NCBI GenBank assembly: GCA_905171695.1
Contig: LR991653.1
Coordinates: forward strand, 338,258-402,257
Direction of reading: 5' to 3'
Length of the DNA stretch: 64,000 nt
Source: Candidatus Methanoperedentaceae archaeon GB37
Lineage (GTDB): Archaea; Halobacteriota; Methanosarcinia; Methanosarcinales; EX4572-44
The notes below the pieces were generated by a model that was not told the origin of the DNA, made no database searches, and worked only from the letters and a program-made list of their open reading frames with translations. Each line of letters opens with the position of its first letter. The first letter of the stretch is position 1. Positions 52,784-62,034 of this stretch are shown piece by piece. The position numbers and the translations under genes were made by a program.

Positions 52784-53452
52784 TTATTCACTACGTGGTC
52801 TTGGGGTTGATCCTCTATAAAACAACTTCTCTTCCACTTCTTCCCAGTTAACGTCTGTCATTACGCACCCGCATCTCAAGAGTACCACACCGATGATGGG
52901 CACGCCCTTTGATCTGACGTACTTCATAACCTCGCAGAGGTCGTGCTGGCATGCAACGGCAAGCGCGGCTGCTGGCTCTCTCTCCCTTATTGCACGCTTG
53001 ACAAACTCACTGCCTGGGGCAATGCAGATCGCGACTCCCTCTCTGTCGCACTTCTCTTTCAGATCCGCTATAGCACATCTCCCGCAGATTTCGCAGATTA
53101 TGCCGTCTCGAGGCGATGTTTTTGCCGGGCATTCGATGTTTCTCAGGCACTGTGGCAGGAGGAGGAGTCTTCTCCCTATCGGTGCCTCTTCGTATGCTTC
53201 TCTCTCTACCGAGTTCATGAGTTCAATCTCTATATCATCCACGATCACTGGATTTATGTGGAAGTAGCCGAGCAGCAGTTTGGCTGGCTGGTAGAAGAGG
53301 TTGAGTATAGAGAGAGTGAATCTTGGAAAGAGATCTCGTCTGTAAACTGCCAGTGAGACGGCGAGTAAGATCAGTGATGCCAGTGCGATGATGAGTACTA
53401 TGAATAGTTCTCCGATCAGTAGGTATACCGATGATCTCAGAGGGTTCATCAT
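52784..53452 (-). CDS. DUF116 family protein (copy 1)
   Basis: 222 residues: an N-terminal helix pair (ELFIVLIIALASLILLAVSLAVY), then the DUF116 domain with LLLLPQCLRNIECPAK, ICEICGRCAIADLKEK, and AVACQHDLCEVM plus RCGCVM. The eight or so cysteines suggest an iron-sulphur cluster. Function unknown. It is adjacent to a second DUF116 gene (2 bp) and downstream reductase gene, so all three may share a transcript. Confidence 0.82.
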   Translation of the reverse strand: MMNPLRSSVYLLIGELFIVLIIALASLILLAVSLAVYRRDLFPRFTLSILNLFYQPAKLLLGYFHINPVIVDDIEIELMNSVEREAYEEAPIGRRLLLLPQCLRNIECPAKTSPRDGIICEICGRCAIADLKEKCDREGVAICIAPGSEFVKRAIREREPAAALAVACQHDLCEVMKYVRSKGVPIIGVVLLRCGCVMTDVNWEEVEEKLFYRGSTPRPRSE

Positions 53453-53453
53453 T

Positions 53454-54107
53454 TCAGGATCGTATCTTGCATTTATTCATCACTTCCTCGCAGTCGACCG
53501 TTGTCTTGACACATCCTGCTGCCGAGAGTGGCACACCCTGCGCAGGAACACCCATGAGCTTTGCCTTGAGCAGACCCTCATAGAGATTCGGATAACAGGA
53601 GACACCGACCACTGCCTTTGGCTTGCTACGCGTGAGAATCCGTTCCGTGAACGTTCCACCAGGGGAAATGTACATTCTGATGCCGATCTCACGAGATCGC
53701 GCGCTTAACTCCCCAATTGCACACCCTCTGCACTCCACACAACAGATGCCTTCAAGTGAGTCAAGCCTCGCGGGACAATCGATACTCCTGATACACTGCG
53801 GGAGGAGTAAGATGCGCTCCCGTGGATCGGTGGCAGCAAACTCAGTATAGTTGAGAGCGTTTCTCATCTCCACCGAGACCCTGTCGATGAGTGTCGGGTC
53901 AACACGAAAGAACGAGAGCAACCTGCATAGGATCTCGTAAAGCAAACTCACAATAAAGAGGACAAAATTTGGAAAGAGTATTCTCTTTGTACGAAGCATA
54001 ACAAAGAAGAGCGAGAGTAAAGACGCAAGCAAAACCACAAGCACCACTAACAGAAACACTACCACTCTTCCAAGAGTCTCAAGCATCGAATCACCGAAAA
54101 AGACCAT
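53454..54107 (-). CDS. DUF116 family protein (copy 2)
   Basis: 217 residues with the same plan as its neighbour: one or two N-terminal helices, then ILLLPQCIRSIDCPAR, GICCVECRGCAIGEL, and VVGVSCYPNLYEGL...AAGCVKTTVDCEEV. Sequence identity to copy 1 is low, so the duplication is old. The tandem pair may form a heterodimer; inference only. Confidence 0.82.
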   Translation of the reverse strand: MVFFGDSMLETLGRVVVFLLVVLVVLLASLLSLFFVMLRTKRILFPNFVLFIVSLLYEILCRLLSFFRVDPTLIDRVSVEMRNALNYTEFAATDPRERILLLPQCIRSIDCPARLDSLEGICCVECRGCAIGELSARSREIGIRMYISPGGTFTERILTRSKPKAVVGVSCYPNLYEGLLKAKLMGVPAQGVPLSAAGCVKTTVDCEEVMNKCKIRS

Positions 54108-54446
54108 AACTCACCAAAGCATGAAGAATCCATCAAGCGAAAGGATCAAAACCTATCTATCCATCTCTCATCTGATATATAACTTCTATAGAGAGAGTGG
54201 CTGTACTGGGACGAAACCTTTAGATAGTCCTGTACAATAATCGCGTATGCTCTCTCTCCAAGATCGACTCAACCCTTTAAATCTATATCCAGAAAGGAAA
54301 CAGCAGCTCACAGGATTCCAAAGCGTAATATAGCTAGAACCGGCTTTGACTGGCTGAGAATTATTGAAAAATTTTGAAAGGAGCCTGGGCGAATAAAGTC
54401 TCTCTTCTGATAAAAGAAGATTCGGACGACTCTCGTCGCCAGGGTT
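54108..54446. other. Intergenic region with a possible stem-loop
   Basis: 339 bp without a coding sequence I can support. TGTACTGGGAC (54202-54212) can pair with GTCCTGTACA (54227-54236) with one bulge, around a 14-base loop. It lies in the leader of the minus-strand DUF116 operon and downstream of the DIPP synthase gene. Could be a terminator, leader element or chance. Confidence 0.3.
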
Positions 54447-55763
54447 CTATCTATTCCTCAGGGTGTATAATCTTCTTATCGATTCAGCATTTGTCAGTAT
54501 TCCTATAATTATTATAGTATAAAATATTTGGTTAAGTACTGCTCCTGCCATGATTAGAAATAATCTTATATCTCTTCCAAATCTTATCCTGGGAATGTTT
54601 TTATTATTAATAAGGATTGAATCGAGCTTGATTGCTGTATAACTGTTCATAAAACTTCCAGTGAGCGCAGTGATCCCAATAATCCATATTTTAATGTCAC
54701 TGTGCAGAAGCCAGTATCCATACGCCATTCCAGAAATGATCAGAGCATCTGCGTATCTGTCAAGAACTGCATCAAACCATGCACCATAATCTGATTGCTG
54801 AAATTTTAGTCTTGCTACTTCACCATCGCAACCATCAACGATTGAACCAAGTTGCGATAAGATTCCAGCAATTATAATGTAAAGATAATCTCCGAGAGAG
54901 AAGAATAAAGCCGATAATAAAGCGATGAAGAAACTCAGGATGGAGATGGTGTTTGGCTTTATCTTTGTTCTTACTAATAGCTTTGAGATTCTGATAGAGA
55001 TCGGTCTATTGAGGAATTTTGATACAGGGCCATCCGTTGGTTTTATTAATTTCTCACACAATATTTTTTCAGCTTTGTTATAATCACTCTTCGTATCTAT
55101 ATCAATCCAAAAATTATCCTTGATCTCAAAGGCTTTTACTCTCCCTGCTCTCGATAAAACGTTTATTCCTCCCGACAGCGTCTCATCACCGTCTTGGATA
55201 CTCTCGTCCAATGCTTTAAAAATGGATTGCGTGCATAAAAATATACCACAGTCGATAGCATCATACTCTTTCATCCTTTTGCCGATATCAACTATTTTGT
55301 CATCTCTCACTTTAACCTTTGTTGCCTCCCTAAGATCGATATAATCTGGAGGTCTCTTATCAACCACTAAAACACATTCATCTCCCTCCAATCTTGTTTT
55401 CAATAGGCTATGTAATATTTCCACATCAAAAAGATGATCCGCCATCAACAGAACAAACTCTTCATTTAATATCTCCTTAGCCTTAAGGACAGAAACTCCA
55501 TTTCCCCTCTCCCATTCTCTATTTTCAATATAAGTTATCTTTACTCCATACCTATCCCCATCACCCAATTCCTCTCTTATTTTCTCTCCAAGATAGCCGA
55601 TGACCATTACAAATTCATCAATACCAGCTCGTTTTGCAGTTAATATCACTCTTTCTACTAAAGACAGCCCCAAAAGTTTAATCAGAGGCTTAGGTTCATC
55701 TTTTGTCAGACCTTTTAGTCTACTACCCCTTCCAGCAGCGATTATTAAAGCCTTCACACTCAT
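54447..55763 (-). CDS. Bifunctional IPCT/DIPP synthase
   Basis: 438-residue fusion making di-myo-inositol phosphate precursor, a compatible solute of thermophiles. Residues 1 to about 225 are the CTP:inositol-1-phosphate cytidylyltransferase (AAGRGSRLKGLTKDEPKPLI; MADHLFD). Residues about 245-438 are a membrane CDP-alcohol phosphatidyltransferase with DGCDGEVARLKFQQSDYGAWFDAVLDRYAD, which contains the DG..AR...G...D...D motif, and about five helices. Its start overlaps the remnant of an inositol-1-phosphate synthase gene, the enzyme providing its substrate. Confidence 0.88.
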   Translation of the reverse strand: MSVKALIIAAGRGSRLKGLTKDEPKPLIKLLGLSLVERVILTAKRAGIDEFVMVIGYLGEKIREELGDGDRYGVKITYIENREWERGNGVSVLKAKEILNEEFVLLMADHLFDVEILHSLLKTRLEGDECVLVVDKRPPDYIDLREATKVKVRDDKIVDIGKRMKEYDAIDCGIFLCTQSIFKALDESIQDGDETLSGGINVLSRAGRVKAFEIKDNFWIDIDTKSDYNKAEKILCEKLIKPTDGPVSKFLNRPISIRISKLLVRTKIKPNTISILSFFIALLSALFFSLGDYLYIIIAGILSQLGSIVDGCDGEVARLKFQQSDYGAWFDAVLDRYADALIISGMAYGYWLLHSDIKIWIIGITALTGSFMNSYTAIKLDSILINNKNIPRIRFGRDIRLFLIMAGAVLNQIFYTIIIIGILTNAESIRRLYTLRNR

Positions 55764-55957
55764 CCCTCATAACTTCCCTGTATAAACACCTCTACCATCT
55801 CTCTCACTTTATCGCCTGGGAATTGGCTCTTCATCCATCCCAACACATTAAGCCGATCGCATCTTTTGGGTTTTTCTCTATAAGAGTACTAAATTCCTTG
55901 TATGAAGGAACTGGCACAATTCCCAACGCCAATCATTACTATCTTTATCTTTCCCAT
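55760..55957 (-). pseudogene. Inositol-1-phosphate synthase scar
   Basis: ATG at 55957 after GGAGGTAAA starts MGKIKIVMIGVGNCASSFIQ, the NAD-binding N terminus of archaeal inositol-1-phosphate synthase. A frameshift then gives KEFSTLIEKNPKDAIGLMCW, also from that region. The sequence then jumps to MKSQFPGDKVREMVEVFIQG, which looks like the enzyme's C terminus, and stops at 55760, overlapping the DIPP synthase start (ATGA). About 300 central codons have been lost. Confidence 0.72.
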
Positions 55958-56316
55958 TTTACCTCCCTCCATCATGATATAGCTTTTGAGTATTACTTTG
56001 GAAATTTAAAATTTTTCGGAAATTTTACCTGACGTCAGACTGCGTGAAAACTTCTTTACTTCTTTTATAGTCATTCTTCTAATTTTCTGCACTAATAAAC
56101 TCATCTACCACCCAGTATCTTGAATAACCCTCTTCCTCTCACCAAAATAATCCGATGTTACTCCTTCACAACTCTTGATCATCTCATGCAATATTGCAAG
56201 CAATCTCTCCTTTATTCTCGGGTCTTTTTCTTTTCTGCCTCTCTCTTCCAGTTCTTCCTTTGTAAGGTGTTTTAGCATGAAGAATATTAATATCTGGAGG
56301 TGAAGTTATTTTAGGG
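55958..56316 (-). pseudogene. IS630-type N-terminal remnant and intergenic DNA
   Basis: ATG at about 56278 on the minus strand starts MLKHLTKEELEERGRKEKDP and RIKERLLAILHEM, the N-terminal helix-turn-helix region of an IS630-type transposase. After a frameshift near 56125 it reads YWVVDEFISAEN and stops. Nothing further of the transposase remains. The rest of this 360-bp gap holds no other feature I can support. Confidence 0.6.
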
Positions 56317-56343
56317 ATGAATTATATATGGGGAGGGCTGGAC

Positions 56344-56775
56344 GTGATTATGGATAGAGGGGAGCATAGACCCGGGATCGATCGAACGATCATGAACCTT
56401 GTCAGGAACATGAATGCACATGTGCCTCTGCGGCGCAGTCTCAAAGAACTGCTCAGAGAGAGACGTCCCTACGTCACTGGAAGGGATGGACGGAGACAGT
56501 ACATCTCGAGGGATGAGCTGGAACTGATATCAGAGATCGTGCCGATAGAGGAGTGGGGGCGAATACGCCTCCCAATCCTCCTCGAGATGACAACAGAGTT
56601 TGAAGAGACGGCTCTCTGGGTCAGAGGGGATAACGAGTGCAGGGTGGTGCAGAGAGTTCTTGGAACAAGGAAGTCAGGGAAGAAGATCGTACTCTACCTG
56701 CCTGAGATCCAGAGATTACGACGAAGACTGCCGACGACCACACAGTACGCATTCTACACACATTTAAACCACTGA
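56344..56775 (+). CDS. DUF61 (UPF0216) family protein
   Basis: 143-residue basic archaeal protein. Family features: NAHVPLRRSLKELLRERRPYVTGRDGRRQYISRDELELISEIVP and RIRLPILLEMTTEFEETALWVRG. Function unknown. GTG 56344 is chosen because GGGAGGG ends six bases upstream; ATG 56317 or 56350 are alternatives. 37 bp before the carbonic anhydrase gene. Confidence 0.82.
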   Translation: MIMDRGEHRPGIDRTIMNLVRNMNAHVPLRRSLKELLRERRPYVTGRDGRRQYISRDELELISEIVPIEEWGRIRLPILLEMTTEFEETALWVRGDNECRVVQRVLGTRKSGKKIVLYLPEIQRLRRRLPTTTQYAFYTHLNH

Positions 56776-56812
56776 AACAATATAAATATAATAATATAAT
56801 CATATTTGTAGA

Positions 56813-57355
56813 GTGTTGGGGTATGCTCGGATGCATCGATCGAATCATGAGACAGAGGTGAATGATGCACTCTTCGTCGCCGAGAACGCAGTCATTGTGG
56901 GCGATGTGGTGCTTGAGAAGGGCGTGAACGTATGGTATGGAGCTGTTATCCGTGGCGATCTGAACAGTATTCGGATCGGATGGGGGAGTAATGTTCAGGA
57001 GAACGCTGCTCTCCATGTCGAAAGAGGGTATGGTGTTGTGATCGGCTCTAACGTGAGTATCGGTCATGGTGCGATCGTTCACGGGTGCACGGTTGGAAAC
57101 AATGTTATCGTTGGCATGGGCGCTCTCTTGTTGAACGGTGCTGTAATCCAAGAGAACTCGATCGTGGGCGCTGGTTGCGTGGTACGAGAAGAGACAACGA
57201 TTCCACCGCGATCTCTCGTCGTTGGAGTCCCTGGGAGAGTTGTGAGACGTCTGAGCGATAAAGAGGTTGATAGCATAGTCAAGAACGCAGCAGAGTACCG
57301 AAAACTCGCAGAAGAACACCGCCGTTGGAAGAGAATAGATGGATCAGATGGTTAG
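56813..57355 (+). CDS. Gamma-class carbonic anhydrase-like protein
   Basis: 180-residue left-handed beta-helix protein of the Cam/CamH family. The three zinc histidines are in ALHVERG, IGHGAIVHG; the arginine/aspartate pair (VIRGD) and glutamine (VQENA) of the active site are present. The acidic proton-shuttle loop of Cam is absent, so it is CamH-like and its activity is uncertain. The C-terminal helix (KEVDSIVKNAAEYRKLAEEHRRW) is typical. Starts with GTG 56813 or ATG 56831. Convergent with hisI. Confidence 0.87.
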   Translation: MLGYARMHRSNHETEVNDALFVAENAVIVGDVVLEKGVNVWYGAVIRGDLNSIRIGWGSNVQENAALHVERGYGVVIGSNVSIGHGAIVHGCTVGNNVIVGMGALLLNGAVIQENSIVGAGCVVREETTIPPRSLVVGVPGRVVRRLSDKEVDSIVKNAAEYRKLAEEHRRWKRIDGSDG

Positions 57356-57377
57356 GGAGATGAATTTTGGCTTTTTA

Positions 57378-57746
57378 TCAGTAGACCTCTTCAGGGTCGA
57401 AGACCTTCTCTCCCACAATCCTGCCATCAGACCTGCGATAGAAGCACGATCGGTATCCGGTGTGACATGCTCCACCCACCTGCTCGACCCTGAGCAGGAG
57501 TGCATCGTTGTCGCAATCTACCAGAATCTCACGGATCCTCTGGACATGACCCGAACTCTCTCCTTTCTTCCAGAGTTTTCTGCGACTGCGACTCCAATAA
57601 TGGGCTATTCCAGTCTCGACACTCTTCTTGACCGCTTCAGGGTTCATGTAGGCACACATCAGTACTTCGTCTGTGTGAAAGTCCTGAACGATCGCAACTA
57701 TAAGCCCATCAGTGAACTTCAGGTTATCGAGTAGATCATCTCTCAT
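57378..57746 (-). CDS. hisI: Phosphoribosyl-AMP cyclohydrolase
   Basis: Third step of histidine synthesis. 122 residues with [30 protein letters not shown], and the metal-binding [28 protein letters not shown]. Single-domain form (HisE is separate), as usual in archaea. Divergent from the fwd operon. Confidence 0.94.
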   Translation of the reverse strand: MRDDLLDNLKFTDGLIVAIVQDFHTDEVLMCAYMNPEAVKKSVETGIAHYWSRSRRKLWKKGESSGHVQRIREILVDCDNDALLLRVEQVGGACHTGYRSCFYRRSDGRIVGEKVFDPEEVY

Positions 57747-57792
57747 GCGGGATCTATCAATCTCTCTCGCTATTATTAATCAGTTTCCCCTC

Positions 57793-57827
57793 GTTCGAAC
57801 TCGAACAAAAAGGACAAGTTTTTAAGT
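57793..57827 (+). promoter_or_regulatory. fwd operon promoter with a palindrome
   Basis: GTTCGA-AC-TCGAAC (57793-57806) is a perfect 6+6 inverted repeat. About ten bases downstream a TATA-like GTTTTTAAG (57818-57826) lies 45-50 bp before the fwdD start. A symmetrical site next to the promoter suggests a bound regulator. Pattern only. Confidence 0.45.
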
Positions 57828-57872
57828 GGAGAAGATAAAATGCTTTAGTATCATGGATAGATGGGTGTTTTT

Positions 57873-58253
57873 ATGAAGCGCGATGTGAATATTGTGACTG
57901 GCAGGACGATCAAGCAGGGAGCCGATATTGAAAATAAGCTCTCACGAGAGTATTTTGAGGCGTGCGCCAGGTGTGAGGTTGGTCCTGAGGATCTAAGGGC
58001 ACTTGGTATCTCAGAGGGCAGTAATGTTAGAATTTCGACCGATTTTGGCTCTGTAGTCGTGCCTGTTGCATTGTGTGAGGGAAATCCGACTGGCATTGTC
58101 TTTATTCCGATGGGCCCTTGGGCAAATGCAGTGGTGAATCCTGACACACACGGGTGTGGCATGCCCGGATTCAAAGGGGTTCCGGGCACGATAGAGCCTA
58201 CCGATGATACTCCACTTGATTTGAAGAGTCTTATGAAACTCTATAAGGAGTGA
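57873..58253 (+). CDS. fwdD: Formylmethanofuran dehydrogenase subunit D
   Basis: 126-residue molybdopterin-dinucleotide-binding domain subunit, equivalent to the C-terminal domain of larger formate-dehydrogenase-type proteins. Motifs: TGRTIKQGADIENKLSREYFEACARCEV, GSVVVPVAL, and IFIPMGPWAN-like text (FIPMGPWANAVV) with THGCGMPGFKGVPG. ATG 57873 gives the usual N terminus; ATG 57861 is four codons upstream. First gene of fwdDBAC. Confidence 0.92.
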   Translation: MKRDVNIVTGRTIKQGADIENKLSREYFEACARCEVGPEDLRALGISEGSNVRISTDFGSVVVPVALCEGNPTGIVFIPMGPWANAVVNPDTHGCGMPGFKGVPGTIEPTDDTPLDLKSLMKLYKE

Positions 58254-58261
58254 TGAATGGT

Positions 58262-59554
58262 ATGGTTGAGATTACTGATGCGATCTGTTCCTTCTGCGGA
58301 TCTCTCTGTGATGATCTGACTGTGAAGGTTGAAGATAACAGGATAGTTGATGTGAGACGAGCGTGCCGACTCGGTGCAAAGAAGATTCTCGGGCATGAGA
58401 GGATCCCTGCACCGATGATCCGTGACAGCTCTGGAGAGCTTGTGGAGGCATCGTATGACGAGGCGATCGATCGAGCTGCTGAGATACTCACAGGGTCCAA
58501 GCGCCCGCTCCTCTATGGCTGGGCATCAACCTCGTGTGAGGCCCAGAGCAAAGGAATCCTGCTCGCCGAGATCATCGGCGGCGTGATCGATAACACTGCA
58601 TCGGTCTGTCACGGACCCTCGACACTGGCAGTACAGGAGAAAGGTCTTCCAACTGCAAGCCTGGGTCAGATGAAGAATCGTGCAGACCTCGTCATCTTCT
58701 GGGGCTGCAACCCGGTACATGCACACCCGCGGCACATGAGCAGGTACTCTGTATACAAAAAGGGCTTCTTCCTTGATCGAGGTCGTCAGAATCGAAAGTT
58801 TGTAACGGTAGATGTGCGGATGACCGATACTGCTGCGATATCTGACGAATTCATCCAGATAGAGCAGGGCAGTGATTATCTCATAATCTCTGCCATTCGA
58901 GCGCTTGTGAACGGCAAGGGTGACGTTGTGCCAGAGACCGTTGCTGGCGTACCAAAGGAAGAACTCGCGCGAGTCGCGGAGATGATGACCTCGTGCAGGT
59001 TTGGAATGATCCTGTATGGTATGGGTCTCACACAGAGCAGGAGCAAGTATAAGAATATTGATATTGCACTCTCACTCATAAATGACCTGAACACGAAGAC
59101 AAAGTTTGTTATAACGCCGATGCGTGGACACTACAATGTCACAGGCTTCGGGCAGGTCTGTTCCTGGCAGACAGGCTTTCCGACAGTTGACCTTGCACGT
59201 GGCGTGCCTTACTACAATCCTGGCGAGATGTCTGCAAACGATCTCTTGATGCGGGACGAGGTGGACTCCGCGATGATTATAGCCGGTGATGCTGGTGCAC
59301 ACTTCCCTGCTGCATCGATACGCAATCTGGCGAAGGTTCCACTCGTGCAGATCGATCCATATCCCAATGCAACCACCGAGCTAGCTAACGTGGTGATACC
59401 TGCAGCGATCGTGGGAATCGAGTGCGAGGGAACAGCCTATCGGATGGATGGTGTCTCGCTCAGGATGAGAAAGCTCGTTGAGAGTGATTATCTGAGCGAC
59501 GAAGAGATACTTGACAGAATAATAGAGAAAGTTCGGGTGATCAAAGGAGAGTGA
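58262..59554 (+). CDS. fwdB: Formylmethanofuran dehydrogenase subunit B
   Basis: Catalytic tungsten/molybdenum subunit that reduces CO2 to formate before condensation on methanofuran (or the reverse). 430 residues: [4Fe-4S] site CSFCGSLCDD...RACRLG, then ASVCHGPSTLA, whose cysteine is the metal ligand (cysteine, not selenocysteine), and FWGCNPVHAHPRHMSRY. ATG 58262 lies 11 bases after AAGGAG; ATG 58253 and GTG 58250 are alternatives. Confidence 0.95.
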   Translation: MVEITDAICSFCGSLCDDLTVKVEDNRIVDVRRACRLGAKKILGHERIPAPMIRDSSGELVEASYDEAIDRAAEILTGSKRPLLYGWASTSCEAQSKGILLAEIIGGVIDNTASVCHGPSTLAVQEKGLPTASLGQMKNRADLVIFWGCNPVHAHPRHMSRYSVYKKGFFLDRGRQNRKFVTVDVRMTDTAAISDEFIQIEQGSDYLIISAIRALVNGKGDVVPETVAGVPKEELARVAEMMTSCRFGMILYGMGLTQSRSKYKNIDIALSLINDLNTKTKFVITPMRGHYNVTGFGQVCSWQTGFPTVDLARGVPYYNPGEMSANDLLMRDEVDSAMIIAGDAGAHFPAASIRNLAKVPLVQIDPYPNATTELANVVIPAAIVGIECEGTAYRMDGVSLRMRKLVESDYLSDEEILDRIIEKVRVIKGE

Positions 59555-59562
59555 ATATAGTT

Positions 59563-61266
59563 ATGAGTGAACTCTTGATCAAGAACGGGAAGGTATTCGA
59601 TCCAATAAACGGAGTGAAAGGCGATCTGATGGACATCGCCATAAAGGACGGTAAGATCGTGGAATCAGTGAGTTCAGGCGCGAAGGTGATCGATGCCTCT
59701 GGGATGACCGTGATGGCGGGCGGCGTGGACGCCCATTCCCATATAGCAGGCGGCAAGGTCAATGTTGGCAGAATCATGCGACCAGACGATGGCAGATCTG
59801 GTCTGAAGCCGCGAACAAAGATCACACGACCCTGCAGTGGCTACACGGTTCCAAACACGTTTGCGATGGGTTATAGGTACGCAGAACTCGGATATACAAC
59901 GGCATTCGAGGCAGCGATACCGATACTTAAGGCACGACACACTCACGAGGAGTTCGAAGACATTCCGATAATCGACAAGGGTGGCTTAACCCTCTTCGGG
60001 AGCAACTGGCAGGTGATGGACGCTGTACGCGAGGGAGATCTTGAGAAGCTCGCAGCCTACGTGGCATGGGGCTTACGTGCAAGCAGGGGGTATGGTGTGA
60101 AGATCGTGAACCCAGGCGGGGGTGAAGCATGGGGCTTCGGAAAGAACGTCAGAGGCCTAGACGATCCAGTCCCAGGGTTCGATGTCACACCATCCGAGAT
60201 AATACTGGCACTTGCAAGGGCAAACGAGATGCTGAACCTACCACACTCGATACACCTACACTGTAACAGGCTTGGCACACCCGGAAACTACGAGACCACG
60301 ATCGAGACGATGCGACGGCTCGAAAAGATCAAGCCGAGCAGGGACAGACAGGTGGTTCACGTCACACACGTAACATTCAATGCATGGGGCGGCACACACT
60401 TTGGAAACTTTGAGTCAAAAGCCGATGCTGTTGCAGAGTATCTCAACAAGAGCGATCACGTCACGATCGATATGGGACAGTTGATATTTGGGAATGCAAC
60501 CACGATGACGGCAGACGGTCCTGTCCAGTACGCCAATGCGAGGCTCCTCGGAGCTAAATGGGGTAATGGAGACGTGGAGCTTGAGGACGCGTCAGGTGTT
60601 GTCCCACTATTCTACATGCGCAAGATGTACGTCCATGATATCATGTGGGCGATCGGGCTTGAACTTGCACTCCTGACAAACGACCCATGGCAGGTACTGC
60701 TCACAACAGATCACCCGAACGGCGGACCATTCGTGAACTACCCTGAGGTGATAGCGCTTCTCATGAGCGCAAAGAAGCGCGAGGAAGAGATCGCGAAGCT
60801 CTCAGATAAGATGCAAGAGCGCACATGCCTACCCGGAATCGACCGAGAGTTTGACTGGTACGATATCGCTATAAAGACACGCGCAGCCCATGCGAAGATA
60901 CTCGGACTCCATGAGTATGGGAAGGGGCACCTCGGAGTTGGCGCTGATGGAGACGTTACAATCTACAACATCAACACAGAGAGCGTGGATCCAAGCGTTG
61001 AACACGCAGCAGTTAAGAAAGCCTTCCAGCTTCCAGCCTACACGATAAAAGGCGGGGAGATCGTTTCAAAGGAAGGAGAGATAACGGCAACACCCACAGG
61101 GAGGACGTTCTGGGTCGATGCAAGGGTGCCCGAGGAGTACACCACACGAATGATGAAAGACCTCGAGTGGAAGTTCAGAAAGTACTACTCTGTGAAGATG
61201 GCAAACTACATGGTTCAGGACGAGTACGTCCAGCATCCAGTCGTTCTCGAGGCAGGGGTGAACTGA
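59563..61266 (+). CDS. fwdA: Formylmethanofuran dehydrogenase subunit A
   Basis: 567-residue amidohydrolase-type subunit that joins formate and methanofuran at a dinuclear zinc site. Visible ligands: GVDAHSHIAGGKVN (HxH), HLHCNRLG, VHVTHVTFNAWGG, and LLTTDHPNGG (aspartate). It is probably essential for both methanogenesis and oxidation. ATG 59563 is chosen with AAGGAGAGTG upstream; GTG 59551 would add four residues. Confidence 0.95.
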   Translation: MSELLIKNGKVFDPINGVKGDLMDIAIKDGKIVESVSSGAKVIDASGMTVMAGGVDAHSHIAGGKVNVGRIMRPDDGRSGLKPRTKITRPCSGYTVPNTFAMGYRYAELGYTTAFEAAIPILKARHTHEEFEDIPIIDKGGLTLFGSNWQVMDAVREGDLEKLAAYVAWGLRASRGYGVKIVNPGGGEAWGFGKNVRGLDDPVPGFDVTPSEIILALARANEMLNLPHSIHLHCNRLGTPGNYETTIETMRRLEKIKPSRDRQVVHVTHVTFNAWGGTHFGNFESKADAVAEYLNKSDHVTIDMGQLIFGNATTMTADGPVQYANARLLGAKWGNGDVELEDASGVVPLFYMRKMYVHDIMWAIGLELALLTNDPWQVLLTTDHPNGGPFVNYPEVIALLMSAKKREEEIAKLSDKMQERTCLPGIDREFDWYDIAIKTRAAHAKILGLHEYGKGHLGVGADGDVTIYNINTESVDPSVEHAAVKKAFQLPAYTIKGGEIVSKEGEITATPTGRTFWVDARVPEEYTTRMMKDLEWKFRKYYSVKMANYMVQDEYVQHPVVLEAGVN

Positions 61267-61268
61267 AG

Positions 61269-62030
61269 ATGCAGACAGTAACACTCACACCAAGAAAGAG
61301 TAGCAAGATATCGGTCGAGGCAGAGACGATCACACCAGACAACTTTGCAGGCAAGACAGTTGAAGAGATCGAAAAAGTGACCGTCTGGGAAGGAAACAAC
61401 AAAACCACACTCGACGAGTTCTTTGAGATCGCTCTTGACGGGAGTGATACACCTGAGAACACAAAGATCGTGATTGAAGGCAGCATACCCCGAGTGAAGC
61501 GAGTCGGAGAAGGGATGAGTGCCGGAATAATACTCATCAACGGCGATGTGGACATGCACGTGGGAGCCAAGATGCGGGGTGGAAGGATCACGGTGAAAGG
61601 GAATGCAGACTCGTGGGCAGGACGAGAGATGAAGGGCGGAGAACTGATAATCGAAGGCAACGCAGAGTACTACCTCGGAGCCGGGTACCGTGGCGAATCA
61701 TGCGGCATGCGAGGCGGGAGAATCACCGTCTTCGGAGACGCAAGAGACTACGTGGGAGAGCACATGTGCGGCGGCGAGATAATCATAAAGGGAAATGCTG
61801 GTCTCATGCCTGGAATATCCAACAACGGCGGCAAGATCGTAATCGAAGGCAACACCACAATGCCAGGCGGCGAGATGAAGAAGGGGACGATAATCATAAA
61901 CGGGAGAGTGAACGAACTCGTCCCGGTATACCAGCAGGAAGAGGACGAAGAACTCGACGGTGTGAGATATAAAAAATACACAGGAGATGTTGTAGCAGCT
62001 GGCAAGGGCACACTCTACATAAAAGCATAG
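61269..62030 (+). CDS. fwdC: Formylmethanofuran dehydrogenase subunit C
   Basis: 253-residue beta-helix subunit related to the GltB C-terminal domain. Seven or so GG.I.I.GNA repeats (GAKMRGGRITVKGNAD, GREMKGGELIIEGNAE, CGMRGGRITVFGDARD, CGGEIIIKGNAG) wind into a right-handed helix. Structural role in the FwdABCD core. Starts two bases after fwdA. Confidence 0.94.
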   Translation: MQTVTLTPRKSSKISVEAETITPDNFAGKTVEEIEKVTVWEGNNKTTLDEFFEIALDGSDTPENTKIVIEGSIPRVKRVGEGMSAGIILINGDVDMHVGAKMRGGRITVKGNADSWAGREMKGGELIIEGNAEYYLGAGYRGESCGMRGGRITVFGDARDYVGEHMCGGEIIIKGNAGLMPGISNNGGKIVIEGNTTMPGGEMKKGTIIINGRVNELVPVYQQEEDEELDGVRYKKYTGDVVAAGKGTLYIKA

Positions 62031-62034
62031 TGGA

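Noticed and set aside
54108..54446. Possible tRNA or box C/D RNA in the intergenic region
   Set aside because: No cloverleaf, no T-arm consensus and no paired C and D boxes could be found; only a weak stem-loop is noted.
57339..57734. Plus-strand ORF of 131 codons after the carbonic anhydrase gene
   Set aside because: It is opposite hisI, which shows every HisI motif.
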